Below, one piece after another: positions 11,989 through 23,521 of a stretch of 64,000 bases of DNA. Within the stretch, counting starts at the first letter, position 1. Each line of letters begins with the position of its first letter. Location of the stretch: the NCBI RefSeq assembly GCF_018873765.1, contig NC_057923.1:55422593-55486592 (forward strand). The letters run 5' to 3'. The DNA comes from Telopea speciosissima (taxonomy: Eukaryota; Streptophyta; Magnoliopsida; Proteales; Proteaceae). The notes beneath the pieces are model-generated. The model was not told the DNA's origin and did not search any database. It worked only from the letters and a program-made list of their open reading frames with translations. The position numbers were made by a program, and so were the translations under genes.

Positions 11989-13837
11989 ACTCTAACATTG
12001 AACACCAAAAGAAGCCAAAGCATCTGCCACAAAGTTGCTTTCTCTTATTTTGTTTTGTTGGTAAAGATAAAATTGCCTTCCACAAGACCACATTCATTAC
12101 TACACTATTATATTCCTATTACTATTTATAGCGATTTCCAATCGAAAAAATTGAGATCGTTCGAAAGCAATCCAAATCCCAATTCTAGGTTTTTAAACCG
12201 TGAACTAAATAGCTTGTACACGATCAAACAAGTATTAAGATGAAATCACGATCAATACCGATACAAATCAGCCGATATACTCAATCTACTTAACATCTTC
12301 TTTATGATCAGACAAATCAAAACCACTATGACTATTTCCTGCTCCTTCCCCCTTCCGCCACCCAAAAACAAAAAAACAAAAAACAAAAAAACAAAAAAAA
12401 CAAAAAACAAAACCCTAAAGAAGGGGAAGTGACGTGGTGAGGTGAGAACAAAGCTGGTACCAACTCCACGATGTGAAAGTCAAAATGAAATTTGGTAAAA
12501 CCATTTGGCACATTTTTAATTATCGAAATCTTTTGATTTCTTATTAGGCGGCCATTCCCATATTTCCACATTTCCATTAAAAAAAAGGAGAACCGCCTCC
12601 CGCGTAGATAGGTAACAAAATCTCACGTTAGCAGCGGTTTGTCTCTATCTATTGTCAACCTCAGTTATGACGTGGTTTTAAGTATCGGATACTGTATCGG
12701 GCTATCTATACCGATATCGGCTGACTCTAATATTGATACCTGGTTGATTCATGTATCCTCCGTATAGTACAGATCAGGGGTAAATTTATTAAAAAATTCT
12801 ACAATTAAGAAAAAGTTGGAGCAAAATTGTTCAATACGGGTTGATCTGTGTCGATTCTGATCTAATATCATTCACTAAAATCATGATCTATGATAGGGGT
12901 GTCAAAACCTAGATCAAATCGATAAAATCGATCCAAAAAACGTGGATCGAACTAAACCAATCATTATCAGATTGGTTTTGGACTGGGGTATGATGGGATT
13001 GACTTGAAAATCGAGACGCACATAACTGGCCGATATCCCTATCAAAACCAAACCAATTGAATATGAGATTATAAAAATAGAAATTGAATTGTAACAATGC
13101 TACTACTGACCTCTTTGTTCGCCGCCAAAAAATTGTTGATCAATTAAGTGAATGACTTGATAGTTAATTAAATTGAATATTAATTATATTCTCTTTATAA
13201 ATTATTCTTCTTCGTTCTCCATGACAACTTGAATACATCAAATCAATTTTCTTATTGCTAACGTTTACTTGTTTGACTTGAGAAAGAAGATCTAAAATAC
13301 AATGATTTTATTGTATTTTAAAAATAAAAACAAGCTGATCTAAACCGATATCTAGAAGCCAAAATAAATCAAAACTGTATTTAATCAAAACCAAAACTGT
13401 CCAAAAACCGAAGTTCCATTTAGATTTCACTCATTCCCAAATTGAAATCAGATCAAAGGACTCTATGACCTTCTCCATCACAAAGCCCAATTAAAAATCT
13501 TCAACCCTAAATTAGAATCTTTTTAGTTCTAGATAGAACATTGCTGTCTATTAGGTGAAACTTTTGGGATTGGTGTGTGGTTTGTGTGATTGTACTTTTA
13601 TAAAAAAAACATTAAAAAAAAAAAAAAAAAAAACATTGCTGTCTAATAAAATGTGGCACCCCATGGCACGGAGCATGATTATTGTTATTTATATATTTAT
13701 TTTTAAATTCTGTTCTCCCATTCCATTGATAAGATAAAATAATTTTCATCCTAAGTTCAATTATCATATGATTAATACAAGAATATATTCATCTTATGGA
13801 ATATATGATTGGATTAAGTATTTTACTATTGGGATTT
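11989..13837. other. Gene-poor stretch with repeat fragments
   Basis: No gene is recognised. A tract near 12665-12780 is rich in ATCGG/CCGAT words. TAGGGGTGTCAAAACC at 12895-12910 is a left hAT-like end without an obvious right end, followed by GATC/ATCGAT-rich sequence to about 13430. The string TTTGGGATTGGTGTGTGG near 13562-13580 recurs near 35642-35660 and marks a small unknown repeat. Confidence 0.45.
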
Positions 13838-14006
13838 GGGAAAGAGAATGCCACTTGGTCTGTGCCCTAACATAGGGGCACATGAAATGAACGCCATACC
13901 CCTTGAAACCCCAAAAATGATCAGGGGTGTAGTGATTATTTCGCACGCCCCTATGTCAAGGTGGAGGGGCAACGTGTCTTGCATGACCAGGTGGCATTCT
14001 TTCTCC
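13838..14006. mobile_element. Foldback MITE
   Basis: Left AAAGAGAATGCCACTTGGTC and right GACCAGGTGGCATTCTTTCT are inverted copies. Inner arms CATAGGGGCA and TGCCCCTATG-like sequence pair as well. The ends resemble the 9-bp-TSD foldback elements in this window, but I found no clear TSD, so the exact borders are uncertain. Confidence 0.6.
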
Positions 14007-14148
14007 TTTTAAAATTATATTGTATTTATTTTAGTTGGAAACAAGGTTTCTAAACATGGAATCAATGAATTGTGATCCGGGTATCGATGTCGGAATCGGT
14101 CCCAAAAAATCTTAGAATTGATCCTCAAAGAATCTAGGGTTTTAAGAT

Positions 14149-14311
14149 CCGGCTCTTCTCCAGGGAGCTCAACGCCCAGGGAGTGCCCAGGAAGGCATCT
14201 AAGGGCTGGGCTATGCCGCACACATCCCAGTGAGTGCCCAATCAACCATCAGAATGTGTGTGGCACAGCCCAATGGCTGGATTCCCTCGGGCACTACCCG
14301 AAGAGGAGCTC
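14149..14311. mobile_element. GC-rich foldback element
   Basis: Arms GGGCTGGGCTATGCCGCACACA and a right-hand region reading TGTGTGTGGCACAGCCCA are inverted, and outer GCTCTTC pairs with GAAGAGGAGC. The flanks are ATCG-rich repeat sequence on both sides, so it probably inserted into an older repeat. It lies about 250 bp upstream of the small membrane-protein gene. Confidence 0.5.
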
Positions 14312-14558
14312 GAGCTCAATACAACAATCGATTCTGTTCTGAGTCGACTGATTCACCGATACGATTCACAATTAAACGTGTATCGTATTGTTGAAGGGAT
14401 GCCGAAATCCAATTACACACGCTACCTATCAGAAGAAATTAACTTTCCCAACCACTAAAAGTAAAACCGAGTGATAAAACGACTCTGTTTTGTGTCCAAA
14501 CAATCCCTTAATCTTCGTTCTCTACTCTAGGGACAGAATCTCCGAATAGGCGAAGAAA

Positions 14559-14943
14559 ATGTGTCCGTTGAGGCTGATTCTGATCTTCCTCTCCGCCACA
14601 CTCGCTGGATTTTTCGTCTTGAGAAATCTCAAATCTAAACCTGAAACATCACTTTCCGACGAATCTGACTCTTCTTTCGAAGAATCATCAGCAGCAGCAG
14701 CAGCAGCAGCAGCAGAATCGCCTTCCATCCCTCTATCCACCGAGGTAGCAATAGCGATCTCTACACTACTACGCATTGGATTTGTATTCTTTGTAAATAG
14801 CGTTTTGATTTCTTCCTAAGGCTTCTGCGTTCCCTGGTTTACAGGTTTGTTCTGCTATTTGTTCCGGATTTTGGACTTTAGTTGATATGGCTAGTGGACG
14901 GTACCTTTGGAGGAATTTGGTGTCGTCAAAGCGTTCTGATTGA
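14559..14943 (+). CDS. Small MCPLR-type membrane protein (methyltransferase-related family), two exons
   Basis: The exons are 14559-14744 and 14845-14943; the intron has a GTAGCA donor and a TTTACAG acceptor in phase 0. The product is 94 residues. It starts MCPLRLILIFLSATLAGFF, a hydrophobic signal-anchor-like segment (residues 4-22), then a Ser/Asp/Glu-rich linker with eight alanines encoded by a GCA run. Exon 2 gives the conserved tail, with SGFWTLVDMASGRYLW, ending KRSD. I recall short plant proteins with these ends named methyltransferase-related, but no methyltransferase motif is visible, so the function is unknown. Reading through the intron would replace the conserved tail, which supports splicing. 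Confidence 0.85.
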
Positions 14944-17711
14944 TTGACCTGTTCTTGTTCTTCTCCTTCTTTTCCCCTTAATTCGTCGAAAATCCGGGGG
15001 TCAGGTCTGCCTGCGCCACAAATCCTGTTTTCCCTACCACGGTTCTGTCTGTCTCTGTGTTGTTTTCTTCTTACGTCACTGGAGAATTTTAGTATATGAA
15101 TGTACTGGATTTTAGATGCACCAATCTCAGAATTACACGGTAACTTGTGTTGTGCAATGTGTTTCTTCTCTCTGTTAACATGTTTCTGTACATTCTCTCT
15201 TCCTTCCACCCTTTGGGCTTCATTCCACCCGTGAATGTCAAATTCTGAAACAAAAAAATGAGAAAAATCTGCTTTTGTTTAGTCAATTATGGCATTAATT
15301 GTCTTTCGCATGCTGACTGAAATAATTGCATCAAAGAAAGCCATCGGAATCCTGCTTTAGTAATTTACGTTACCCATGATGTTGTAATTTCTGTAGTTAA
15401 TCATCGAAGTTCATGGATAGAATCGAAAATCATACAATGAATGCTGTTAGTAATTCCCTGAAGTCCACCATTTTTATGCTACATGAGAACTAATAGCCCG
15501 TTGACTGTTCCTTAGCTGTCTCCAATTGGTATCAGTTCCTCTGCCTTATTTCTTGAGTTCTTTGCAACCCCTTCCCTTCTGTGTCTAGCATTCTACTAGT
15601 CCTCTTAAGTTCCAGGATTGACTCACTTCAGTTCTTTCTCCAGTATATAGCTCTCTGCCCTTAAGGTTAGGTATAAGCTTCACAGTGAAGCCCTGCAATT
15701 TTACTATGGTCAATAGAATACAGAGCTGAATGGGGTTTGGCTATTGAATGGGTTTATAAGATATTTGTTGAATGTTATGGTACTGAAGTCTTTCAAGCTT
15801 TTACTAATATTATCCTCAATGCTTTCTTCCCCTAAGATGTGCTGATCAATTGAAACTTGAGGAAGATATTTGTTTCCCACTGACCAGTCATAGGAGATGA
15901 AGCCGAAGTAGGAAGATCAAATTTGGGCACTGTGTGTCCTTAAGAATCAGTGGTTCCACTCAGCCAGAACCCTTCAACCAATGGGTTTTCTTATGCCTAA
16001 AATCTGCTCTATTGCTTTACCTCCTTTCGAACTCCAATTGCAGTTCATTTCTAATTGCTTTAGCACGGTACCTTAATCACATCTTTTGTTTGATTAACCA
16101 ATTTGCTTCTATTTCCTTTAAACCCATAGCTTCTGCTGCCCTGTGAGCTTAAAATCCTTTGGGGTTCTACATCAATGAATTTGAAGTAAAGTCTTGGTTT
16201 ATTTTTTGCTGGCTCTTCTTGAAAGAATAAACAACAATTTATTGCTTTGCCCTCGTATGGGAAATGGATCAAAGTGTGAATTGGCACCTAAATGCTGTTT
16301 ACTGAATTAAACTCCACAAGATAAAACTTGACTTAGATGAATATGTATTACCTGCCTTATCTTACTCCTTAACAAGATCAACCTGTGAAACTGATATATT
16401 TACCTACACACAGTTGAAAGGCATGTGCATGTCCATTCATAGCATCCCAATTTCTCAATTTATTGTCTCTGGTTAAAGAGTTGCACAAATTACATGTTTT
16501 TCAACTGTCTCAGCTGTCAGCTGTCCTAGATATAAATTAAGAAAATTGAGTACCATTATTGCTAATTTAGTACTTGCTTGGGTCAGGTTCTAGTTTCTGC
16601 CTTTCAAGTATTCTTTGTTCAGTATTTGATTTAAATTTTTAATACCCCCCCCCTAATAATGTGAGTAAGAAAGTTGAATAGTGTAATGTTTGGTGTATGT
16701 GCTAGCTGAACTTTTAATTTCACTACACTTATTCATAAACTTTAAGGCAAGAAATGGATTGACCTACTTTGTTTCACTACTGGGATTTGCAACTTTGGCC
16801 ATAGCTGAACATGGCAGTGGAAGCACTTGGGGTTATAGAAGGGGCATTTGAATCTGAGGGCAAACTGAACTGATTTGGCATGTGCAACTAGGTTAATGCC
16901 TCTTAGAAACAATAGTAAAGAAATAGAGTTTCCTGACCAAATTAACATTTTAAGTCAAATAGAAGGGGCAATTCAATCTGAGGGCAGGAATGGTAATCCT
17001 TGCTTTCTGACCACCTGCAAATCTTATTTCTCAAGGATCACTTACTGCATGCCTGGATCCTGTGCCACCCGTGCTCTTAGTGACAGCTTGAAGCTCAAAC
17101 TTCATCTGATCCTTGATGCATTTTATTGTTCTGGAGCTGCTATACATAAACCATTAGAGTTTGTAACACCATCATTGATACAACCCATTACAGAACCGCA
17201 CAACTGCCTTCCTTTGATATTGTTCTAACCCCAAAACCTGAACCAACACCCCTTCCCCCCCCCCCCCCCACCCCCCACCAAAGGGGGAAAAACATTGCCA
17301 TTAATGATAATGATTTTAGAGCATTTTTGTGTTTGATGAATTCCAAAGACCATTTCCTTGAGAAGCATTAATGCCATCAGGTAAACCATTGTTGAAAAAC
17401 AAAAACATTTCCATCTTATCTTTGCTTAGAATCAGTTGTGATTGTGAGAGTCCAAACAGCAGGGAATCACCATAAGTCATGTTTTGGCGCTATTGTCACT
17501 ACTACCACCAGTTGAACTGACCTTGGAATTCAAGAACAACGAAATAGAAGTTCCATTTTCTCTTATTTCCACCAGGACAGTTTGGTGGTTACCTTAAATA
17601 TATTGGATTTGGTATTTCTCAACTTAGGCTAGGGTAGTAGTCTGACATAACCTGTGCAATAGCTAACAGCCTCTTCTAACAACTTCTAACAAACAGATTC
17701 CTTTTTCCCTA
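14944..17711. other. Stretch downstream of the small gene, no gene recognised
   Basis: The first part is presumably the 3' untranslated region of the preceding gene. The rest has moderate base composition and few obvious repeats, but no frame with a recognisable domain. A C run lies near 17255-17275. Confidence 0.4.
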
Positions 17712-17984
17712 GGGATAGTTTGTTTGACGGACTTAGGTGGGGTGGGAAAGTGCTGATATGGTACTTCAAATTCCCACCCGAACCTTGTTTGGCTAACCTA
17801 GGGTGGTGAACTTACAAAAGCTTAGGGATAACATTAAATACTTTATCTATTGATGTGACACTTGAAAACCCAATTCCTATCTTATCCAAAGTCCCACCCA
17901 CCTTTGTTCCCCAACCCACTACATTGTGGGACCCAGTCTCACAATATTCCCACCCCATCCTCCCGTCAAACAAACGGCCCCTAA
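17712..17984. mobile_element. Foldback MITE with GTTTGTTTGACGG arms
   Basis: Left AGTTTGTTTGACGG with GGTGGGGTGGGA is inverted on the right as TCCCACCCCATCC with CCGTCAAACAAAC. The ends lie near AGGGATAG and CGGCCCCT. The target duplication is ambiguous (TA or CTA/TAA), so the superfamily is left open. Confidence 0.6.
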
Positions 17985-18291
17985 GGTTTGGGTTATTGCC
18001 ATGTGACTTGATAACACTTACTGCAGATATATTATAATTAAGACAGTGATCATTAGACTTATAGAAACATGAAAATTTGGGGGGGAGGGAGAGAATTATT
18101 TCATTGAAAGTTTATGGAAATTAGGTACAACTGAGGATTCATTTGCTATGTATATTATAGTGGTTGGAGATTATTGCGCCCCCCTCCCCCATTGGGTCAC
18201 CTGATCAACTCAAATGGCTGGGTGAAAAGGTTTTGCAGGAGTACTTATGCATGCAACACATGTAATGGATTAGTTTAATTATTAAAAAAAA

Positions 18292-18465
18292 GGGAAAAAG
18301 AATGCTGCCTGGTCACGTTGCTCGTGCCTAGACAAAGGAGCAAAAAGAAATTATCGCCCCACCCCTGTGAAATAAAAACTTCCATCAATATTGATGCCTC
18401 TGTACACCCGCTCTCATTGGCCCTCACCCTGATGCAGGGACCACGCGACCAGAGATCTCTTGCCC
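18292..18465. mobile_element. Mutator-like foldback MITE
   Basis: It starts GGGAAAAAGAATGCTGCC and ends AGAGATCTCTTGCCC. The outer arms resemble those at 6507 and 53975. The flanks TAAAAAAAA (18283-18291) and TTAAAAAAA (18466-18474) are compatible with a 9-bp TSD but are low-complexity, so this support is weaker than at the other copies. Confidence 0.6.
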
Positions 18466-18827
18466 TTAAAAAAATATTCTTTGATACTTTTTCTATTTAT
18501 GCTCCATGGGATTGTTAGGTTAAGTCATACGAAAGTCATATCTGTGGTGAAGTGATCATTATTGTTTTACAATACCCTACATTACCTTAATGTGAGAGGC
18601 AACCACCGGTCTTATTTTTGCCATTTACAAGGGGAGGAGGGGTAGTTATGGCAACAAAATAAACATGTGATTGGCTCAGAGGTGTACGTTCACCTGCACG
18701 TACGTGCAGAGGATCCATTCTCATAGTAATTATCGTTAATAGTTACCCTACCTCGTCGTTGTTGACTCGACCCACTTGTTTGTTCTTCTCAAGCTCCAAA
18801 TATAATCACCGATGAGAGCCAATTTTT

Positions 18828-19029
18828 GGCTCTTTTTGGTTGCAAGGGAAATGGGGAAAGGGAAGTGAAGGGAAAGATTTGTATTTTCTATGAAAATATA
18901 TTTCATTTCCCAAGAAAATATTTACATTTCCTTTGCAACCAAATTTTTTTAAAACAAAGTACTTTTCCTGTAAAATATATTTCACTTTCTTGGAAGACAT
19001 TTGCATTTCCCTTGCAACCAAATGGAGTC
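18828..19029. mobile_element. Foldback MITE with TTGGTTGCAAGGGAAA arms
   Basis: The left arm TTGGTTGCAAGGGAAATG and the right arm with TTTCCCTTGCAACCAAATGG are near-perfect inverted repeats. A second inner copy of the arm (TTTCCTTTGCAACCAAA near 18927-18943) suggests internal duplication. The TGTTTGGTTGC-type arm is common in Tourist/PIF-like MITEs, but the 3-bp flanks do not match, so the class is tentative. Confidence 0.65.
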
Positions 19030-20520
19030 TTCTATGACAATGGTTTTGGACAATGATGAAGCTCAAAGAATATAGTCAAAAGTCAGAGTGGAAGGAACGA
19101 AATAAGAAGGCTAACTCTCAAATAAAATTACTTCCCCCAAATTTATTGATAAACCAATTAAGCTCTCCATGATTTCCCAAATCCCATCCATTTATTAAGA
19201 TAAGGAAATAGAGAAAGTGCAACGCTTCACTATTTGTCATATGACGATACATGGATTAGTTCATGTGATAGAAGACTAGGTAAGCATCTCATTGGTACAA
19301 TTTCAACTTAAAATGAGTAAAGGAAGTAGCTAAAATTACAGAAGATGCCATTTTGTATTTTAAATTCATTTCCATTTGATTGCATTTTGATAATTTTAGT
19401 AAAACTTTGAATCAGAGTTTGAGAAAAAACTTTCCTAGCTACTTCGGAATAAAATTTGATCATTGAGATGGTCCTCCATCACATGGACTAACCCGTATAT
19501 TGCCAAATGGCAAATAATGAAGTGACAGCCAGAAGGACCTTTCTTTTATTAAAATCTTTAGATTCTGACTCAAGAAAAAAGGGAGAAAGTTTTCCTCCAC
19601 CCATGCAAGATAGTTCACAAATCCCTATAGGGTTTTGGAATGTTCCCAAAATACTCTCTCGATGCCCTTTCCCGCGTCCTCCCATTCATTGTGAGTAGAG
19701 GAAAACTCAGTCCAATTAAAAAAACAACTAAATATACCCTCGTGAATGCGGTCACGCGACCCGAAGGACCTAAGGACAACCAAGGCAGGAGCACTGTAAA
19801 CAAAAACCCGTTTAAAACTCTGTTCCCTTTTTTTTTGGCGTTTTTTAAACACATTTTGCCGCGTGTATGCCTCTCAAACGAATGGAAGAAAACACATACT
19901 TTATCTTCCTAAACGCGTTCGTGTTTGTTTGAAACTAAAAAAATGTCACATGTATTAGAGTATATACCGATAAGGGAGCATAAGACTCCTACTTTATGTG
20001 AGATGTATCGTAATTAATATATAACTATATGGAATCAATTGCTTATGCTGAAACAATTCCCTATGCAAAACATGAGTTCAATTCTCCTTGGGGCTTAACT
20101 ATCAAAAAAAAAATCCCTGTGCAGGAACTACAATTTGGTCCCATTTTTTTTTAAAATCTACATGCTAAAATCCATATTGTCCGTCTTTGTTTTTTAACCA
20201 ATTTTTTACCTTACCACTCAAAGTTTTGTGCCATTTAAAACCAGTAATATCCAATTCCATTTTTGTTATTAATTACCATTTTTGCTAACTAGGGGTAGGA
20301 GGCGCATGACTCCTTAGGAGCATTCCATTTAACGCTCTGGGCACGTTCCATTAGATGTAGCTTGCAAGGTTGAGTCGTTCAAGAGAATGGAAGAGGTGGA
20401 GCCTTCCAAGTGATAAACTTTTCCAAGGAGATGGTGAATTCAAGAAGGTGGAGTCTTCCAAGTAAGTGGAAGAGTGGAGTGTTCAACAAGATTGTGTCTT
20501 CCAAGAGACACTCTGGAAGT
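19030..20520. other. Gene-poor AT-rich stretch
   Basis: No gene is recognised. Overlapping short frames around 19488-19912 occur on both strands and have no domain. Confidence 0.45.
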
Positions 20521-20526
20521 AAGGGT

Positions 20527-20690
20527 GTCAATTGGTCCGATTCCTTAATGGGTTTGGCCCTTAGAGGTAAGGACCAGAACTGGACCAATAAGCTAATCGG
20601 TTCCAAACCTGGGATCCATGACCATTAACTACTAGGTGAGCCAGTTCCGATTCCTAATCGGTTCCAAGCAGTCCAAAAAAAAAAAAAAAA
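20527..20690. repeat. hAT-like element fragment, right end lost
   Basis: TAAGGGTGTCAATTGGTCCG is a left end of the TAAGGGTGTCAAT type, followed by words such as GGACCAGAACTGGACC and AATCGGTTCC in both orientations. The sequence runs into an A run near 20675 with no right terminal repeat. Confidence 0.5.
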
Positions 20691-21099
20691 ATCTCTAACA
20701 CATACCACATATACTCAATAATATTATAATAAGACACTAATTTCAATCACATAAGATATACAACTTACCATCATTTGTTTATTAAATAACAGAACTAGTC
20801 CATATTCCATAGTACCTCTTGTTTTATATTTAATTAATAAGTAGCAACATCACCACCCTCATAAATTAGGATTATTCTAAGGCATGTTCTTAAGTTAGAA
20901 TTCTCAAATGGATCTTTAAATTATGAGTCGATCTTTGGTAAATAGTATATGTGGCAAGGTGTACCAATCAAAAATTGAAAAACTAAAAAAAAAAAATTAA
21001 TAATAATTAAAGATTTGACCTTAGCTTTCAAGACCTTAAGTCTTAATAATTATATCTTTACCAAAAAAGAAAAGTTTTAAGAATTATATTTAATTGGCT

Positions 21100-21989
21100 C
21101 TTTATTTAATTAATGGAATTGGTGCTAATTGTAATTATCCATTAGTAATTAAATAAAGTAGCTAATTAATACTTTCCCTATTAGATTCTGCTTCTTCCCC
21201 TTTTAGAAGCATTTTGAGTTTAAACAGAACTGCCAAACTGAGAGAAAGAGAGAGAGACAGACTCTCACTAGGATTAAAGTAATCCATCCAAGGTTTAATT
21301 AAAACCCTAGATCTATAAAAGGATCAGAAAACGCAGGAGGGGGGCAGTGCTCCACATTTTTGCCTGGCCCCCTCTTCTGCGTTTTGGTCTCTCTGTCCCT
21401 CTTTGAGATCTCTTCTTCTTCTTCTAGTTTCTCTCATCTATGTCTGAGAGTTAGGGTTTGTCAAACCCTAGATCTGTGCTGAAGAATTTGAGAGCATCTG
21501 GGATTGGCTTGAAGAACCTTGGTAGCATCATTGGAGGTTCAGATCTGTTTGCTTGGAGCGCTCACTAGAGGAAGAACCACTGTCTATTGAAGGAGCAACA
21601 CTTGAGGCTCACCAGGTTAGCAGTTCTTTGTTAATTCCTTCAATTTATTGATTATTAATATTTATAGGATACGAAAGAAACTCGAATCGATTTAATTCCG
21701 CTGCGCATTCGAGTATGGGATGGATCCCTCTTGCCATGTGATAGACTAGAGATGAATTTCTCCGTCCCTATTGTGATAATTAATTTTATGGGGCGCAATA
21801 GGGAAGGAGAAACCCTAATAGGGATGCACCAGGGTTTTCATGGGCGACCATGGGACACCCTAAAATTTAATGGGACACACATAGGACACCATGGGATAAC
21901 CCAGGACATGCAAAACCCTAATTTTGTAGTATATTGGTTTCCCTAGGGAACCATGACTTGATCCCTGGACTGTAGTTTGGCCTACAGTG
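21100..21989 (+). mobile_element. LTR-like region (U3-R-U5) upstream of a primer binding site
   Basis: This AT-rich segment has a TATA box (TATAAAA, 21314-21320) about 675 bases before a sequence that matches an initiator-Met tRNA primer binding site. It ends GGCCTACAGTG, compatible with an LTR 3' end. The left border is not identified. It is probably the remnant of a copia-type element; no gag or pol frame follows. Confidence 0.5.
21314..21320 (+). promoter_or_regulatory. TATA box of LTR-like region
   Basis: TATAAAA sits in the context CTATAAAAGGATC, followed by a pyrimidine-rich stretch about 30-110 bases downstream. It probably served as the promoter of the retroelement. Confidence 0.4.
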
Positions 21990-22001
21990 TGGTATCAAAG
22001 C
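21990..22001 (+). promoter_or_regulatory. Retroelement primer binding site, tRNA-iMet type
   Basis: TGGTATCAAAGC matches the usual plant retrotransposon primer binding site TGGTATCAGAGC except for one base. Its place right after the LTR-like region and before a structured leader fits its role in priming minus-strand DNA synthesis. Confidence 0.7.
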
Positions 22002-22069
22002 CCCCTTTTTTACCCATGAATATTGAATAATTAATGAATTAATATGATTGTCATAAGTGGGATGCAAGT

Positions 22070-22167
22070 TGCACATGGGTGGTTAAATTGATGGTTGTTA
22101 TAACAACCTTCCCATGTGCACATGGGTAGTTACAAGGTTGTTAGTGTAACAACCTACCCATGTATGA
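22070..22167. repeat. Two consecutive hairpins in retroelement leader
   Basis: Hairpin 1 has arms GCACATGGG and CCCATGTGC around an inner palindrome GGTTGTTATAACAACC. Hairpin 2 follows at once and has ACATGGGTAG paired with CTACCCATGT and GTTGTTA paired with TAACAAC. They lie 70-165 bases after the primer binding site. Confidence 0.7.
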
Positions 22168-22370
22168 TGGATTTGATTATTGATTTATTTATTCTAATTA
22201 TTGAAGCATGTATCCTAATAGATGATTATTATTATTTTTTTTTAATTTTAATCATGTGTGGGGAAAGGGGGAGCGCACGCTGCCAAGCCTCTGCGCACAC
22301 CCCTTCCCCTTTTTCCCTGCCCATTTGCGTATTTTCTATTTTAATGGGCTGTTGCCTACGGTGCCAGGTA

Positions 22371-22540
22371 AGGGTGTCAATTGTGCACCAAAACTTGAAA
22401 TTGGATCGAAACCGACCCATCCAATAGCTTATTGGGCCGATTCTAAATCTATCGATAAGTTATTAGTCTAATTCTGGATTTGCCAATTAAGTTATTGGTC
22501 TCCCAATGGTTCCATTACCAATAGACCAACTAGGCATAGG
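22371..22540. repeat. hAT-like element fragment
   Basis: TAAGGGTGTCAATTGTGC is a left terminal repeat of the same type as 20527 and 47386, followed by words such as AAGTTATTGG/CCAATA. No right end was found before unrelated sequence. Confidence 0.45.
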
Positions 22541-23521
22541 GGTGCACAACACATCTTGTTGCACGGTACCACAACTTGCCACGTGGATGAGCTCCCCTTT
22601 GGATGGCTTGAATCGAATTGAAAATCTGGATTTCAAAATCCAAAAATCCTCCTATACATCGCATGTGCACGACACTCAACAATGTGGTTAATACCTTGAT
22701 TAGGAAAGTCTTATCAGTGGAGTGTTTGACAATTTGACCATTATAAAATATAAACTGCATGATTAATCAATCTTTGTAACAAAGAGATCATGTGTTCTTC
22801 ACTTCTTCCCCCCAAGATGAATAAGTTTCCATTTACAAAAAAAGAAAAAAAAAAAAAAGAGCTAGGCTTTGTTCGCTTTTCAAATCGTTGAAATGGTGTC
22901 AGGGCAGTTTTGTAGGGCGATTTGGATTTGTTGAGTGGGCCCGGGGTCATTAAAAAATACTGAAACACCCTAAAGCATGGTGTTGGTCTATTTACAATCG
23001 TTTACCAAAAAAAAAGGGCAAAAAAAGGGCTTGACGACAACCCTTTTGAATATTTCTCCGCCTCTAGGGGTATTAGACAAGGTTGTCCTCTTAGCCCCTA
23101 CCTTTTCCTGGTGGCCATGGAGGTGCTATCCCGACTTTTGTCCACTTACTTAGATTTAAATTTGTTTAAAGGGATAAAAATTTCTAGATCGGCTCCGAAA
23201 ATTTCCCACCTTTTATTTGCTGATGATCTCTTTATTTTTTGTCGTGTTTCCTCTGAAGACCTGATGACTATCAAAGTCGTTCTAGATCTCTTTTCTAACT
23301 TGTCTGGCCAACAAATTAATCTCTCAAAGAGCAGTATCCATTTTAGTAAAAATGTTTCTCTTGATTCCAAAAGGGTCCTTTGCTCTTTGATAGGAATCAA
23401 GGAAATGAAAATGGATTCCAATTATCTGGGCACTAATCTGTTTCATGGCAGGTCTAAGGTTAAGGAATTAGATGGTGTTATTGATCGAATGCAGGGTAAA
23501 CTTGCTTCTTGGAAGATATCC

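Noticed and set aside
16875-17228. 117-codon frame downstream of the small gene
   Set aside because: No domain or coding bias can be seen; it is probably random.
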